A stretch of 36,651 nucleotides of DNA, from contig CALJHG010000067.1 of the NCBI GenBank assembly GCA_938075585.1, positions 1 to 36,651 on the forward strand, written 5' to 3'. Below are positions 15,221 through 26,390 of this stretch, piece by piece. The notes beneath the pieces are model-generated. The model saw only the letters and a list, made by a program, of their open reading frames with translations, did not search any database and was not told the DNA's origin. The first letter of the stretch is position 1. Every line of letters starts with the position of its first letter. The position numbers were made by a program, and so were the translations under genes. Source of the stretch: an uncultured Gammaproteobacteria bacterium. GTDB lineage: Bacteria > Pseudomonadota > Gammaproteobacteria > Ga0077536.

Positions 15221-15634
15221 CTACCGGTTTCTGTCAGAGAATCGTTTACTGCTAGCCAGTAATCTTCTTTCTCTACTATTTGGTTTATGATTAGGTCTGG
15301 GTGCCCACGAAACGTTACCCATACTTTCCTTCAGTTCTTGGTTTAACTTAATACTTTCAGTTGTTTCCGTATATAGCCCCGATGCGATTGGTGCGGAGTT
15401 ACGTTTCTCGCTGATACCTGTGATCACTATCTCCCTTTCATACATATCTTGTTTTACGTGGATGACTGCGCCAGTAGATACTAGCCTGGAAGCTTTACAC
15501 CGGTTACCGGAGATTTTAATTTTCCCCAAAGAGACCGCTCGCTTTGCTAGAGCACGCGATTTATAGAATCTAGCTGCCCATAGCCAAATGTCGAGCCTTA
15601 CTTGAAGTGGTTTTAAAGACGTGTCACTTTTCAT
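15221..15634 (-). CDS. hslR: Heat shock protein 15, ribosome-associated S4-domain protein HslR
   Basis: HslR (Hsp15) binds 50S subunits carrying stalled nascent chains and helps recycle them. The protein has 137 residues against 133 in E. coli. The S4 RNA-binding domain occupies the first half (VRLDIWLWAARFYKSRALAK, then KIKISGNRCKASRLVSTGAVI). The C-terminal tail is basic (NHKPNSRERRLLASSKRF). It is divergent from moaB across 74 bp and upstream of coxM on the same strand, but the 97-bp gap suggests a separate promoter for the hydroxylase. Confidence 0.9.
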   Translation of the reverse strand: MKSDTSLKPLQVRLDIWLWAARFYKSRALAKRAVSLGKIKISGNRCKASRLVSTGAVIHVKQDMYEREIVITGISEKRNSAPIASGLYTETTESIKLNQELKESMGNVSWAPRPNHKPNSRERRLLASSKRFSDRNR

Positions 15635-15708
15635 GGGCTATTACTAAAATGCTATTTGTCATATTAAGAGTATTATAGAATTAGACACGCTATTTTAGGA
15701 GAAAATTC

Positions 15709-16230
15709 ATGAGCGACCTTTCGAAATTCACGCCGTTATCAATTGCGATTTTGACTGTATCAGATTCCCGAGTCGAGGCAACTGATAAATCGGGCAATTT
15801 GTTGAAGAAAAAATTGGAGAGTAGCGGACATATTCTTACGGACAAAAAAATATGTAAAGATAACATTTACGAAATTAGGGCAATTGTTTCCGAATGGATA
15901 GTGACCTCACAGCTAGACGTTGTTCTTACTACTGGCGGTACGGGTGTTACTGGTAGAGACGGCACACCTGAAGCCGTAAGCCCTCTGTTTGATAAGACCT
16001 TGGATGGTTTTGGGGAGATGTTTCGTGCACTTTCTTATGATGAGATCGCAACTTCGACTCTGCAGTCTCGGGCGATTGCAGGCGTAGCCAATGCTACTTA
16101 TGTGTTCGTTCTTCCGGGCTCCCCTGGGGCGTGCAGGCTGGCTTGGGACTCATTGATTGAGCACCAGCTCAATAGCACTACGAAGCCATGTAATTTGGTA
16201 GAACTAATGCCCAGATTGCTCGAAAAATAA
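15709..16230 (+). CDS. moaB: Molybdopterin adenylyltransferase MoaB/MogA-type
   Basis: MoaB/MogA proteins adenylylate molybdopterin to prepare it for metal insertion by MoeA. The 173-residue protein shows LSIAILTVSDSR, DVVLTTGGTGVTGRDGTPEA (80-100 region, MPT-binding), GFGEMFRALSYDEIATSTLQ and VLPGSPGACRLAW. The pattern after TGGTG (VTGRDGTPEAV) is the MoaB form rather than E. coli MogA. As no separate mogA is visible, this is the likely adenylylating enzyme. AGGAG stands 8 bases before the ATG. The L,D-transpeptidase gene begins 6 bp downstream, so the two are probably cotranscribed despite unrelated roles. Confidence 0.94.
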   Translation: MSDLSKFTPLSIAILTVSDSRVEATDKSGNLLKKKLESSGHILTDKKICKDNIYEIRAIVSEWIVTSQLDVVLTTGGTGVTGRDGTPEAVSPLFDKTLDGFGEMFRALSYDEIATSTLQSRAIAGVANATYVFVLPGSPGACRLAWDSLIEHQLNSTTKPCNLVELMPRLLEK

Positions 16231-16236
16231 AAGGTC

Positions 16237-17154
16237 ATGCGAGTAGTATCAAGCATATTTAATATTCTTGTTTGTTTGCTGGGTTGTGCTTGCCTTGTTC
16301 TCGTCAGCGCTCGGTCCTCCGCGGATGAGAATGATGTAGTAGGGCACATCTCAGTGGCGAATGTTGCAGAAGGAGAAACTCTTTCCGACATTGCTCGCAT
16401 GTATAACGTTGGTTACACCGAAATTCGGATTGCTAATCCTAATATTGATCCTTGGTTGCCGAAAGAAGGGCAGGAAGTGATAATTCCGGACATGCATGTA
16501 CTCCCATATGCGGCCCGCAACGATATAGTAATTAATGTGCCTGAGATGAGGATGTACTATTACGATAAACACGCCAGCTCTGGAATTCGTTCTTTTCCTA
16601 TTAGTGTCGGGAGGCAGGAATGGACTACCCCGCATGGGGCAATGCTAGTAACTGGAAAACTCGAAGCTCCCTCTTGGTACCCGCCCGCCTCAATATTAAA
16701 AGAGCATGAGGAGATGGGCGAACCACTGCCTCGCGTTGTCCCAGCGGGACCAGATAATCCTCTTGGTAGATATGCGCTTCTACTGAGTAAAAAGGGTTAT
16801 TTGATACATGGGACTAATAAGCCTTACGGGATAGGCATGAGAGTTACACATGGTTGCATCCGGATGTATCCGAAGCACATAGAGTGGCTATTTACTAAGA
16901 TTAGGCCTGGCGCAACGGTAACAGTTGTTAATCAGCCTGTGAAAGTGGGACGCTTGAATGACGCTATCTTTCTAGAGGCGCATCCCAGCTTGAATGAAGA
17001 CCGTACAAGTTTGTCTCAACGCTACAGTGACGCTATCCACATCATAAAGAAGGTCTATGGCGACGCTCCTTTAAAATTATTCTATCACCGCATTCAGCAA
17101 GTCCTTGTGGGACAGACCGGAATGCCAGTAGAAATTGGGATTTTAGTCGATTAA
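16237..17154 (+). CDS. LysM-containing L,D-transpeptidase (YkuD/ErfK family)
   Basis: L,D-transpeptidases of this group work in the periplasm, either making 3-3 peptidoglycan crosslinks or attaching Lpp-type lipoprotein to peptidoglycan. The 305-residue protein has an N-terminal signal segment (about 1-29, cleavage likely near SSA-DEN) and a LysM domain (about 36-85: EGETLSDIARMYNVGYTEIR, then NPNIDPWLP). The YkuD domain has HGTNKPYGIGMRVTHGCIRM (191-210), with catalytic Cys207 and His191/His205. The domain order and length resemble E. coli ErfK/YbiS/YcfS. It is convergent, 2 bp apart, with a gene for an Lpp-like lipoprotein ending in lysine, which strongly suggests the anchoring role. Confidence 0.93.
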   Translation: MRVVSSIFNILVCLLGCACLVLVSARSSADENDVVGHISVANVAEGETLSDIARMYNVGYTEIRIANPNIDPWLPKEGQEVIIPDMHVLPYAARNDIVINVPEMRMYYYDKHASSGIRSFPISVGRQEWTTPHGAMLVTGKLEAPSWYPPASILKEHEEMGEPLPRVVPAGPDNPLGRYALLLSKKGYLIHGTNKPYGIGMRVTHGCIRMYPKHIEWLFTKIRPGATVTVVNQPVKVGRLNDAIFLEAHPSLNEDRTSLSQRYSDAIHIIKKVYGDAPLKLFYHRIQQVLVGQTGMPVEIGILVD

Positions 17155-17156
17155 CG

Positions 17157-17399
17157 TCATTTCTGCATTGTTTGTTTGAACATCCGATCAATACGAGCCT
17201 TATTTTCTTCAGCTTCTTTTTGGGCCTGCTTTGCTGCCTTGAGGGCGGCTGAAGCCTCGGCAGACGCTTTTCGTGCTTCTGCCATCGCACTGGTTGCTTT
17301 GGTCTCTGCTGTGGACACAGGAGTAGCACAGCCACTAATGGTTAACAGCCCACATACCGCCAAGGCTAGAAAAACTGCTGGATAGGTGACTTTAAACAT
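17157..17399 (-). CDS. Lpp/OprI-type alanine-zipper outer-membrane lipoprotein
   Basis: The 80-residue protein starts at the ATG at 17399, preceded by AAGGAG. It has a lipoprotein signal peptide with lipobox ISGC (Cys24) and a mature chain of 57 residues, one less than E. coli Lpp. The mature part is an alanine-rich heptad coiled coil (AETKATSAMAEARKASAEAS and onward) and ends KQTMQK, with a C-terminal lysine like the residue that is linked to peptidoglycan in Lpp. The segment AKQAQKEAEENKARIDRMF resembles Pseudomonas OprI. Its probable anchoring enzyme is the convergent L,D-transpeptidase. A longer upstream start (17441) lacks support because it would bury the signal peptide. Confidence 0.9.
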   Translation of the reverse strand: MFKVTYPAVFLALAVCGLLTISGCATPVSTAETKATSAMAEARKASAEASAALKAAKQAQKEAEENKARIDRMFKQTMQK

Positions 17400-17421
17400 T
17401 ATTGTGCGACTCCTTATGGAA

Positions 17422-17451
17422 ATTTTATTACAAAGCAGCAAACGCTACCAA
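17422..17451 (-). promoter_or_regulatory. Candidate promoter of the Lpp-type gene
   Basis: On the minus strand TTGGTA (17451-17446) and TAAAAT (17427-17422) are separated by 18 bp, close to sigma-70 consensus. The predicted start would place AAGGAG almost at the 5' end of the transcript, which weakens the call. The divergent mazG gene begins about 120 bp further on, in an A+T-rich leader. Confidence 0.35.
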
Positions 17452-17568
17452 TATTAAGACTTAATGATGCTTGATTTAAAAGGAAGTCGCAACCGTAAAA
17501 TAGATATACTAAAGCATATCGGTGGCAATCAAGATGTTTAATTAATATTTAGGCTTTCAATTAAAATT

Positions 17569-18369
17569 ATGAATACTTTGAAACGATTAAGACTGCTTAT
17601 TCGCAGATTACGAGATCCAGATACCGGTTGCGTTTGGAATCGGGCGCAAAATTTTCAATCGATAGTACCTTACACGATTGAAGAAGCTTACGAGGTCAGC
17701 GATTTAGTAGAAAATGAGGCTTGGTCTCGCCTTCCGGAAGAGTTGGGCGATCTTCTTTACCAAGTACTATATCTTTGTGAGCTAGGGGAAGAAGAAGAGC
17801 GATTCACCTTGGATTCAGTAATGGATGCATTGGAGCTAAAAATATTGAGGCGCAATCCAGATCTTGTTGACGAACATATGAGTTCGGGAGAAAAATTTGA
17901 TACGAGTTTGGAGTGGTCAGAGATTAAGTCAGCTGATCGCAGGCAAAAAGGGATGTTCAGCGAACTCGATGATATACCAAATGCGCTCCCATCCTTGCTT
18001 GCTTCTAAAAAAATGCAAGAACGAGTTGCGAGCTCAGGATTTGAGCCACATGATATTGATTCTTCTCTGGCCAAAACTAAACAAGAATTAACTGGCTTAA
18101 AAGTACTGTCAGAAAGTCACAGATCTGATTCTTTAAGCACGACGGGTTTGGGCGATTTAATGTTCACTCTTGTTAACATCGGACTAGATGAGCATATCGA
18201 TTTAGAAACTGCTCTGCGAAAAGCAAATAAAATTTTTGAACGTAGATTTCGAAAGGTTGAGAGGGAACTTGATTTACTTGGCACCACTTTTCACGAGGTT
18301 TGTCCTATTAAGCTTAAAGAGCTGTGGAGTGATACTAGTAGCATTTCAGCCAAAACCACGCGGAACTAA
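17569..18369 (+). CDS. mazG: Nucleoside triphosphate pyrophosphohydrolase MazG
   Basis: MazG hydrolyses NTPs and dNTPs to monophosphates, removing abnormal nucleotides and, in E. coli, influencing ppGpp levels. The 266-residue length matches E. coli MazG (263). The first all-alpha NTP-PPase domain contains DPDTGCVWNRAQNFQSIVPY and the metal-binding EEAYEVSD / EELGDLLYQV pair (about 38-66). A second copy of the fold occupies the C-terminal half (GLGDLMFTLVNIGLDEHIDL, then a RKANKIFERRFRKVE helix). No ribosome binding site is evident before the ATG; the leader is A+T-rich. The TAA overlaps the convergent ispA TAG as CTAA. Confidence 0.95.
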   Translation: MNTLKRLRLLIRRLRDPDTGCVWNRAQNFQSIVPYTIEEAYEVSDLVENEAWSRLPEELGDLLYQVLYLCELGEEEERFTLDSVMDALELKILRRNPDLVDEHMSSGEKFDTSLEWSEIKSADRRQKGMFSELDDIPNALPSLLASKKMQERVASSGFEPHDIDSSLAKTKQELTGLKVLSESHRSDSLSTTGLGDLMFTLVNIGLDEHIDLETALRKANKIFERRFRKVERELDLLGTTFHEVCPIKLKELWSDTSSISAKTTRN

Positions 18370-19253
18370 CTAGTTCTAAAAATTATAAAATCCGCGATTT
18401 CTTCGAGGATACTGGTGTCTTGATCAATTTGTCGTAAGCATTGTATAGCATTGTCGCGTAACCTCAGTGCCGTCTTCTTCGCCTCATCCATGCCTAGGAG
18501 GTTAGGGTAGGTTGGTTTTTCTAGTTCTTCATCAGAACCCTGAGGCTTGCCCAGTTCTTCAGTTGTCCCTTCCACATCTAAGATGTCATCTTGTACCTGA
18601 AAAGCTAAACCGACGCATTCAGAGTACTTCTGGAGCATCTTGCGAATCGCGCCATCGTTTTGCGCGCTAGACAAATATCCCAATAAAATACTAGCAGTAA
18701 TTAAATCTCCGGTTTTGTGTCGGTGAATTAATTCTAAGTCTGATAAGGACACAGTTTTCCCAACGGCGGCCAGGTCCAATGCTTGTCCTCCCGCCATGCC
18801 TGCAGGACCGCTTGCGTGGGTCAGGACTCTTAGCATCTCTATCCTAATTTCAGCAGATAGATCTTTAGTATTGTTTATTAACGACTCGAAAGCTAATGCC
18901 TGCAACGCGTCTCCAGCGAGAATAGCAGTAGCCTCATCGAACTGTTTATGACAGGTCGGTCTCCCTCTTCGTAAGTCATCATTATCCATCGCGGGAAGAT
19001 CGTCGTGGATCAACGAGTATGCGTGTATAAGCTCAACGCTAGCCGCTGCAGCATCTAAGATACTATCTGAGCCACCGAACACCGTGCCTGTGACATAGAC
19101 CAAGGCGGGTCTAAGGCGCTTACCCGGGGCTAGAACCGAATATCGCATCGCCGCATGTAGAGATTTAGGAGGAACCGTTTCGGATGGCAAACAAATATTA
19201 AGAGTCGCGTTAACTCGTGCTTGCAAGGTCGGTAATATATTCGTTAAGCTCAT
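18366..19253 (-). CDS. ispA: Farnesyl diphosphate synthase IspA (short-chain polyprenyl synthase)
   Basis: IspA condenses isopentenyl diphosphate with dimethylallyl and geranyl diphosphate to make farnesyl diphosphate for quinones and undecaprenyl lipids. The 295-residue protein shows the first aspartate-rich motif LIHDDLPAMDNDDLRRGRPT (Asp84, 85, 90) and the second, FQVQDDILDVEG, with GKPQGSDEELEKPTYPNLLG after it. The two-residue insertion in the first motif (DDxxxxD) is typical of bacterial FPP synthases. The ATG overlaps the xseB stop as ATGA. In many relatives dxs follows; here the next gene is the convergent mazG, so dxs is elsewhere. Confidence 0.95.
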   Translation of the reverse strand: MSLTNILPTLQARVNATLNICLPSETVPPKSLHAAMRYSVLAPGKRLRPALVYVTGTVFGGSDSILDAAAASVELIHAYSLIHDDLPAMDNDDLRRGRPTCHKQFDEATAILAGDALQALAFESLINNTKDLSAEIRIEMLRVLTHASGPAGMAGGQALDLAAVGKTVSLSDLELIHRHKTGDLITASILLGYLSSAQNDGAIRKMLQKYSECVGLAFQVQDDILDVEGTTEELGKPQGSDEELEKPTYPNLLGMDEAKKTALRLRDNAIQCLRQIDQDTSILEEIADFIIFRTS

Positions 19254-19519
19254 TCGTCCACGTCATCGGCAGTCGGAAGTTCGAAATCAATTAATTCCCC
19301 TGAATCATTCTCGGAAGCAGAGGATAGTTGTTGTACTTTCTGCTCTGCTTCCGAGAGTGCGGCTTGGCAAAGTTTGGTTAAGGCAACGCCTCTTTCAAAT
19401 TGTTTTATAGACTCTTCGAGTTCAAAATTACCGGATTCCATTTGCAACACAATCCCTTCAAGCTCTTCCATAGCTTTTTCGAAATTGAAGGGGGTTGAAG
19501 TGTTAGTCTTTTTGTTCAT
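19250..19519 (-). CDS. xseB: Exodeoxyribonuclease VII small subunit XseB
   Basis: XseB binds the XseA large subunit to form exonuclease VII, which degrades single-stranded DNA to oligonucleotides. The 89-residue protein (from the ATG at 19519) has the family pattern FEKAMEELEGIVLQMESGNF followed by ELEESIKQFERGVALTKLCQ and a coiled LSEAEQKVQQL helix, ending in an acidic tail. An upstream in-frame start at 19555 is possible but adds residues not typical of the family. The gene is the first of the xseB-ispA pair, the common gammaproteobacterial arrangement, and is divergent from the rubrerythrin operon. Confidence 0.94.
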   Translation of the reverse strand: MNKKTNTSTPFNFEKAMEELEGIVLQMESGNFELEESIKQFERGVALTKLCQAALSEAEQKVQQLSSASENDSGELIDFELPTADDVDE

Positions 19520-19619
19520 GGGCTGTTGACGGCATCTGTAGTAAACATTATTCAAAAATCATTTTTTACGCAAGAGCGTCAAGTTAAACTATTGCCTAGT
19601 CGCAGGTCAAATGCCTATT

Positions 19620-19683
19620 TTTAGACTTGACTAAATTCTCATCTACCATTTACACTTAGTCTTCAATTTAGACTGAGTCTAAA
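19620..19683 (+). promoter_or_regulatory. Rubrerythrin promoter with AGACT/AGTCT operator repeats
   Basis: TTGACT (19627-19632) and TACACT (19651-19656), 18 bp apart, make a plausible promoter. Around it lie four AGACT/AGTCT elements (19623, 19658, 19670 and 19676). The last two form a perfect 17-nt palindrome, TTTAGACT-G-AGTCTAAA (19667-19683), a few bases after the predicted transcription start. An imperfect palindrome, TTTAGACTTGACTAAA (19620-19635), covers the -35 box. Such placement fits a repressor. The motif does not match IscR, Fur, PerR or OxyR consensus as I know them. Confidence 0.5.
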
Positions 19684-19714
19684 ACAATTACAAAAACTCC
19701 GTGGAGCTAAAGAA

Positions 19715-20131
19715 ATGTCACTAAAAGGTAGTAAAACTGAAGAAAATCTCAAGGCAGCTTTTGCCGGCGAATCACAAGCGAATAGACGGTATCTCTATTT
19801 TGCTCAAAAAGCTGATGTAGAGGGTTATAATGACGTGTCAACGGTATTCCGTTCTACAGCAGAAGGTGAGACAGGGCACGCCCATGGTCATTTGGAATAC
19901 TTGGAAGCGGTTGGGGATCCGGCGACGGGTGAACCAATAGGTAGCACAGAGCTCAACTTGAAGGCGGCGATTGCTGGCGAAACTCACGAGTATAGCGATA
20001 TGTATCCGGGCATGGCTAAGTCAGCCAGAGAAGAAGGTTTCGATGAGATAGCAGATTGGTTTGAGACTCTTGCTAAAGCAGAACGCTCTCATGCTAACCG
20101 CTTTCAAAAAGCTCTAGATTCTATGGACTAA
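19715..20131 (+). CDS. Rubrerythrin-like diiron protein without rubredoxin domain
   Basis: Rubrerythrins reduce hydrogen peroxide at a non-haem diiron site. The 138-residue protein consists of the four-helix ferritin-like domain alone. Candidate iron ligands are Glu19, Glu52 and His55 (ETGH), Glu89, Glu92, and Glu123/His126 (ERSH), arranged as two ExxH-type half sites. The C-terminal rubredoxin domain (CxxC pairs) is missing, so an external electron donor is required. The neighbouring Fe-S protein is the obvious candidate. GGAG stands 8 bases before the ATG. An intrinsic terminator lies between this gene and the next, suggesting higher expression of rubrerythrin than of its partners. Confidence 0.93.
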   Translation: MSLKGSKTEENLKAAFAGESQANRRYLYFAQKADVEGYNDVSTVFRSTAEGETGHAHGHLEYLEAVGDPATGEPIGSTELNLKAAIAGETHEYSDMYPGMAKSAREEGFDEIADWFETLAKAERSHANRFQKALDSMD

Positions 20132-20159
20132 AAGTAGATATTTAAGATACAAGATCTTA

Positions 20160-20194
20160 GGCCGAGCGTAAGCTCGGTCCGATTTGCTTTTTTT
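20160..20194 (+). terminator. Hairpin with T-run after the rubrerythrin gene
   Basis: GGCCGAGC (20160-20167) pairs with GCTCGGTC (20172-20179) around a GTAA tetraloop: eight pairs, one of them G-U. A run of seven T residues (20188-20194) follows after eight bases. The offset T-run suggests a partial terminator that attenuates transcription into the downstream Fe-S protein gene. Confidence 0.6.
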
Positions 20195-20212
20195 GCGTCC
20201 TAGAGGTGATGA

Positions 20213-21532
20213 ATGCCCGATAATAACCACCGCGAGGGAAGCCTTGATGCACCTACTCGCTACCCGATCGATTGGAAGTCTGATAAGTTCAATGACCCTA
20301 ACGACTTAGCACAAGAACTTGAGCGTGTCTTTGACGTGTGTCACACCTGCAGACGATGTGTGAGCCTGTGTGAATCTTTCCCGAGGCTTTTTGATCTTAT
20401 TGATGAATCGCCAACACTTGAGGTCGACGGTGTTGAGAAATCTGACTTCAGTAAGGTAGTGGATGATTGCTACCTGTGCGATCTCTGCTACATGACCAAG
20501 TGCCCCTATGTGCCGCCTCACGAGTGGGCTATAGATTTTCCTCACTTGATGCTTAGAGCAAAAGCCCAGCGTTTTAAGGAGAAAGGTGCATCCTTGCGAG
20601 ACAAAGCCCTGACTAGCACCGATGTCGTTGGAAAAATTAGCTCCATACCTGTAGTTTCACAAGTGGTTAATGGAGCAAACAATTCTAAAATTCTGAGAAA
20701 AGCACTAGACGTAACAATCGGAATACATCGTGATGCACCGATCCCCACCTTTCATAGTAACACAGCTAGAAAACGTATCTCACGTAGGAACGAGCCTAAA
20801 GACTTCGCCCATAAAATAGGATTGTTTGTGACTTGTTATGGGGATAAAAACGCTCCTGATATTGTTCAAGATATGATTGACGTGTTCGAACATAACGAAA
20901 TTAAAGTTGAACTACTGAAATCAGAAAAGTGTTGCGGGATGCCTAAGTTTGAGCTTGGCGACCTGTCGTCAGTTGAAGTTCTTATGGAGCAGAATATACC
21001 CGCGTTACTAAATTTGGCACACAACGGCTTGAAGATCACGGCGCCAATTCCGAGTTGTGTATTGATGTACAAGCAGGAATTGCCGCTACTCTTCCCTGAG
21101 AATAAAGATGTTCAAGCAGTGGGTAGTGCAATGGTTGATCCTTTTGAGTTTTTGATCGGCCTAAACGAAATCGGTGGTTTAAAGACTGATTTTAAACAGC
21201 CATTCGGTAAGTTAGCTTATCACGTACCCTGTCATCAACGAGTACAGAATATCGGGCTTAAAACTAAGCAGGTTCTTGACCTAGTGCCGGAGAGTGAGGT
21301 TGTGGTTATTGAGCGTTGCTCAGGACATGATGGAACCTATGCTGTTAAAAAAGAACATTACGATTCAGCGAAACGGATATGTAAGCCTGTCGTTAAGAGA
21401 ATCACTGACGCTCAGGCTGATCAATACCTAAGTGACTGTCCGATGGCAGGCGATCTTATCTCACAAGGAGTAACTGAGATACCTCATGTGTCATCTGCAT
21501 TTAGCATCCTTAAATCTGCGTATGGAATATAA
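20213..21532 (+). CDS. Fe-S/CCG-domain protein related to GlpC and heterodisulfide reductase subunits
   Basis: The 439-residue protein fuses an N-terminal double [4Fe-4S] ferredoxin domain with two C-terminal cysteine-rich (CCG) domains, the layout of GlpC and HdrD. Cluster cysteines are Cys43, 46, 49, 53 (CHTCRRCVSLC) and Cys86, 89, 92, 97 (CYLCDLCYMTKCP). The first CCG domain has KCCGMPKFELG; the second reads YHVPCHQRVQNIG and then ERCSGHDGTYA, where the usual CCG is CSG. It probably passes electrons between a quinone or thiol donor and an acceptor. Its place between rubrerythrin and DUF3501 is a recurrent arrangement in proteobacteria, suggesting that it reduces rubrerythrin. No membrane segment is seen. 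The function is inferred, not shown. Confidence 0.85.
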   Translation: MPDNNHREGSLDAPTRYPIDWKSDKFNDPNDLAQELERVFDVCHTCRRCVSLCESFPRLFDLIDESPTLEVDGVEKSDFSKVVDDCYLCDLCYMTKCPYVPPHEWAIDFPHLMLRAKAQRFKEKGASLRDKALTSTDVVGKISSIPVVSQVVNGANNSKILRKALDVTIGIHRDAPIPTFHSNTARKRISRRNEPKDFAHKIGLFVTCYGDKNAPDIVQDMIDVFEHNEIKVELLKSEKCCGMPKFELGDLSSVEVLMEQNIPALLNLAHNGLKITAPIPSCVLMYKQELPLLFPENKDVQAVGSAMVDPFEFLIGLNEIGGLKTDFKQPFGKLAYHVPCHQRVQNIGLKTKQVLDLVPESEVVVIERCSGHDGTYAVKKEHYDSAKRICKPVVKRITDAQADQYLSDCPMAGDLISQGVTEIPHVSSAFSILKSAYGI

Positions 21533-21535
21533 ATT

Positions 21536-22123
21536 ATGGCGAATACACTTACTAGAACCGATTTACTGAGCTTAGAGGATTACCAAGAGAAAAGGGCGTC
21601 CATGCGTCGCGAGTTGATGGCTCATAAATCTATACGTTACATAAGCTTAGGAGACCATGTTGGCTTATATTTTGAAGACCGCCGCACCGTTCAATATCAG
21701 ATTCAAGAAATGCTGAGAATAGAACGAATTTTTGATCGTTCTGGGATTGAAGATGAACTTAAAGCTTATAATCCATTAATTCCGACTGGACGAAACTTGA
21801 AAGCTACTATGATGATTGAATATCCGAATGAGGTTGAGAGGCGCCAAGCATTAGTGCAACTTAAGGGAATTGAGGATTGTGTTTACATCAGTGTGGGAGA
21901 CGGCGATAAGGCCCAACTGTTTGTTGATGAAGATATGGACAGAAGCAACGATGATAAAACGGCAGCTGTCCATTTTCTTAGGTTTGAGTTTTCTGATTCG
22001 CAGATCCGCAGCATCAAAACCGATGCTGGTTTTGTCGTAGGTATAAAACATTCGGAATATCAAGCCGAGGTGCGTCTTGCAAGCGGTACTACCTTCGATT
22101 CACTTGTGGGGGATTTTGACTGA
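21536..22123 (+). CDS. DUF3501 family protein
   Basis: The 195-residue soluble protein matches DUF3501, whose function is unknown. Recognisable features are the opening TRTDLLSLEDYQEKRASMRR, an ISLGDHVGLYFEDRRTVQYQ segment (about 40-59), and the IQEMLRIERIF helix followed by NPLIPTGRNLKATMMIEY. A C-terminal half rich in beta strands ends near HSEYQAEVRL. No cysteine cluster or known catalytic motif is visible. It starts 3 bp after the Fe-S protein stop, so the two are coupled. Linkage to rubrerythrin and the CCG-type Fe-S protein suggests a part in the same peroxide or redox pathway. Confidence 0.85.
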   Translation: MANTLTRTDLLSLEDYQEKRASMRRELMAHKSIRYISLGDHVGLYFEDRRTVQYQIQEMLRIERIFDRSGIEDELKAYNPLIPTGRNLKATMMIEYPNEVERRQALVQLKGIEDCVYISVGDGDKAQLFVDEDMDRSNDDKTAAVHFLRFEFSDSQIRSIKTDAGFVVGIKHSEYQAEVRLASGTTFDSLVGDFD

Positions 22124-22211
22124 CAAAAAGTACTGACCATCTCGATAAAAAATTCCTGATGGCCGTAAAGATTTTTAGCTATACTTAGCGCAATTTTGAA
22201 AGGCTAAAGAT

Positions 22212-26386
<4,175 letters not shown>

Positions 26387-26390
<4 letters not shown>

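Noticed and set aside
16237-17154. L,D-transpeptidase as a lipoprotein (LLGC near residue 17)
   Set aside because: The cysteine lies in the middle of the hydrophobic segment, and a normal signal peptidase I site follows near residue 29.
19620-19635. IscR-type operator at the rubrerythrin promoter
   Set aside because: It shares GACT/AGTC elements with IscR type 1 sites, but the spacing differs (1 nt between half sites in the main palindrome).
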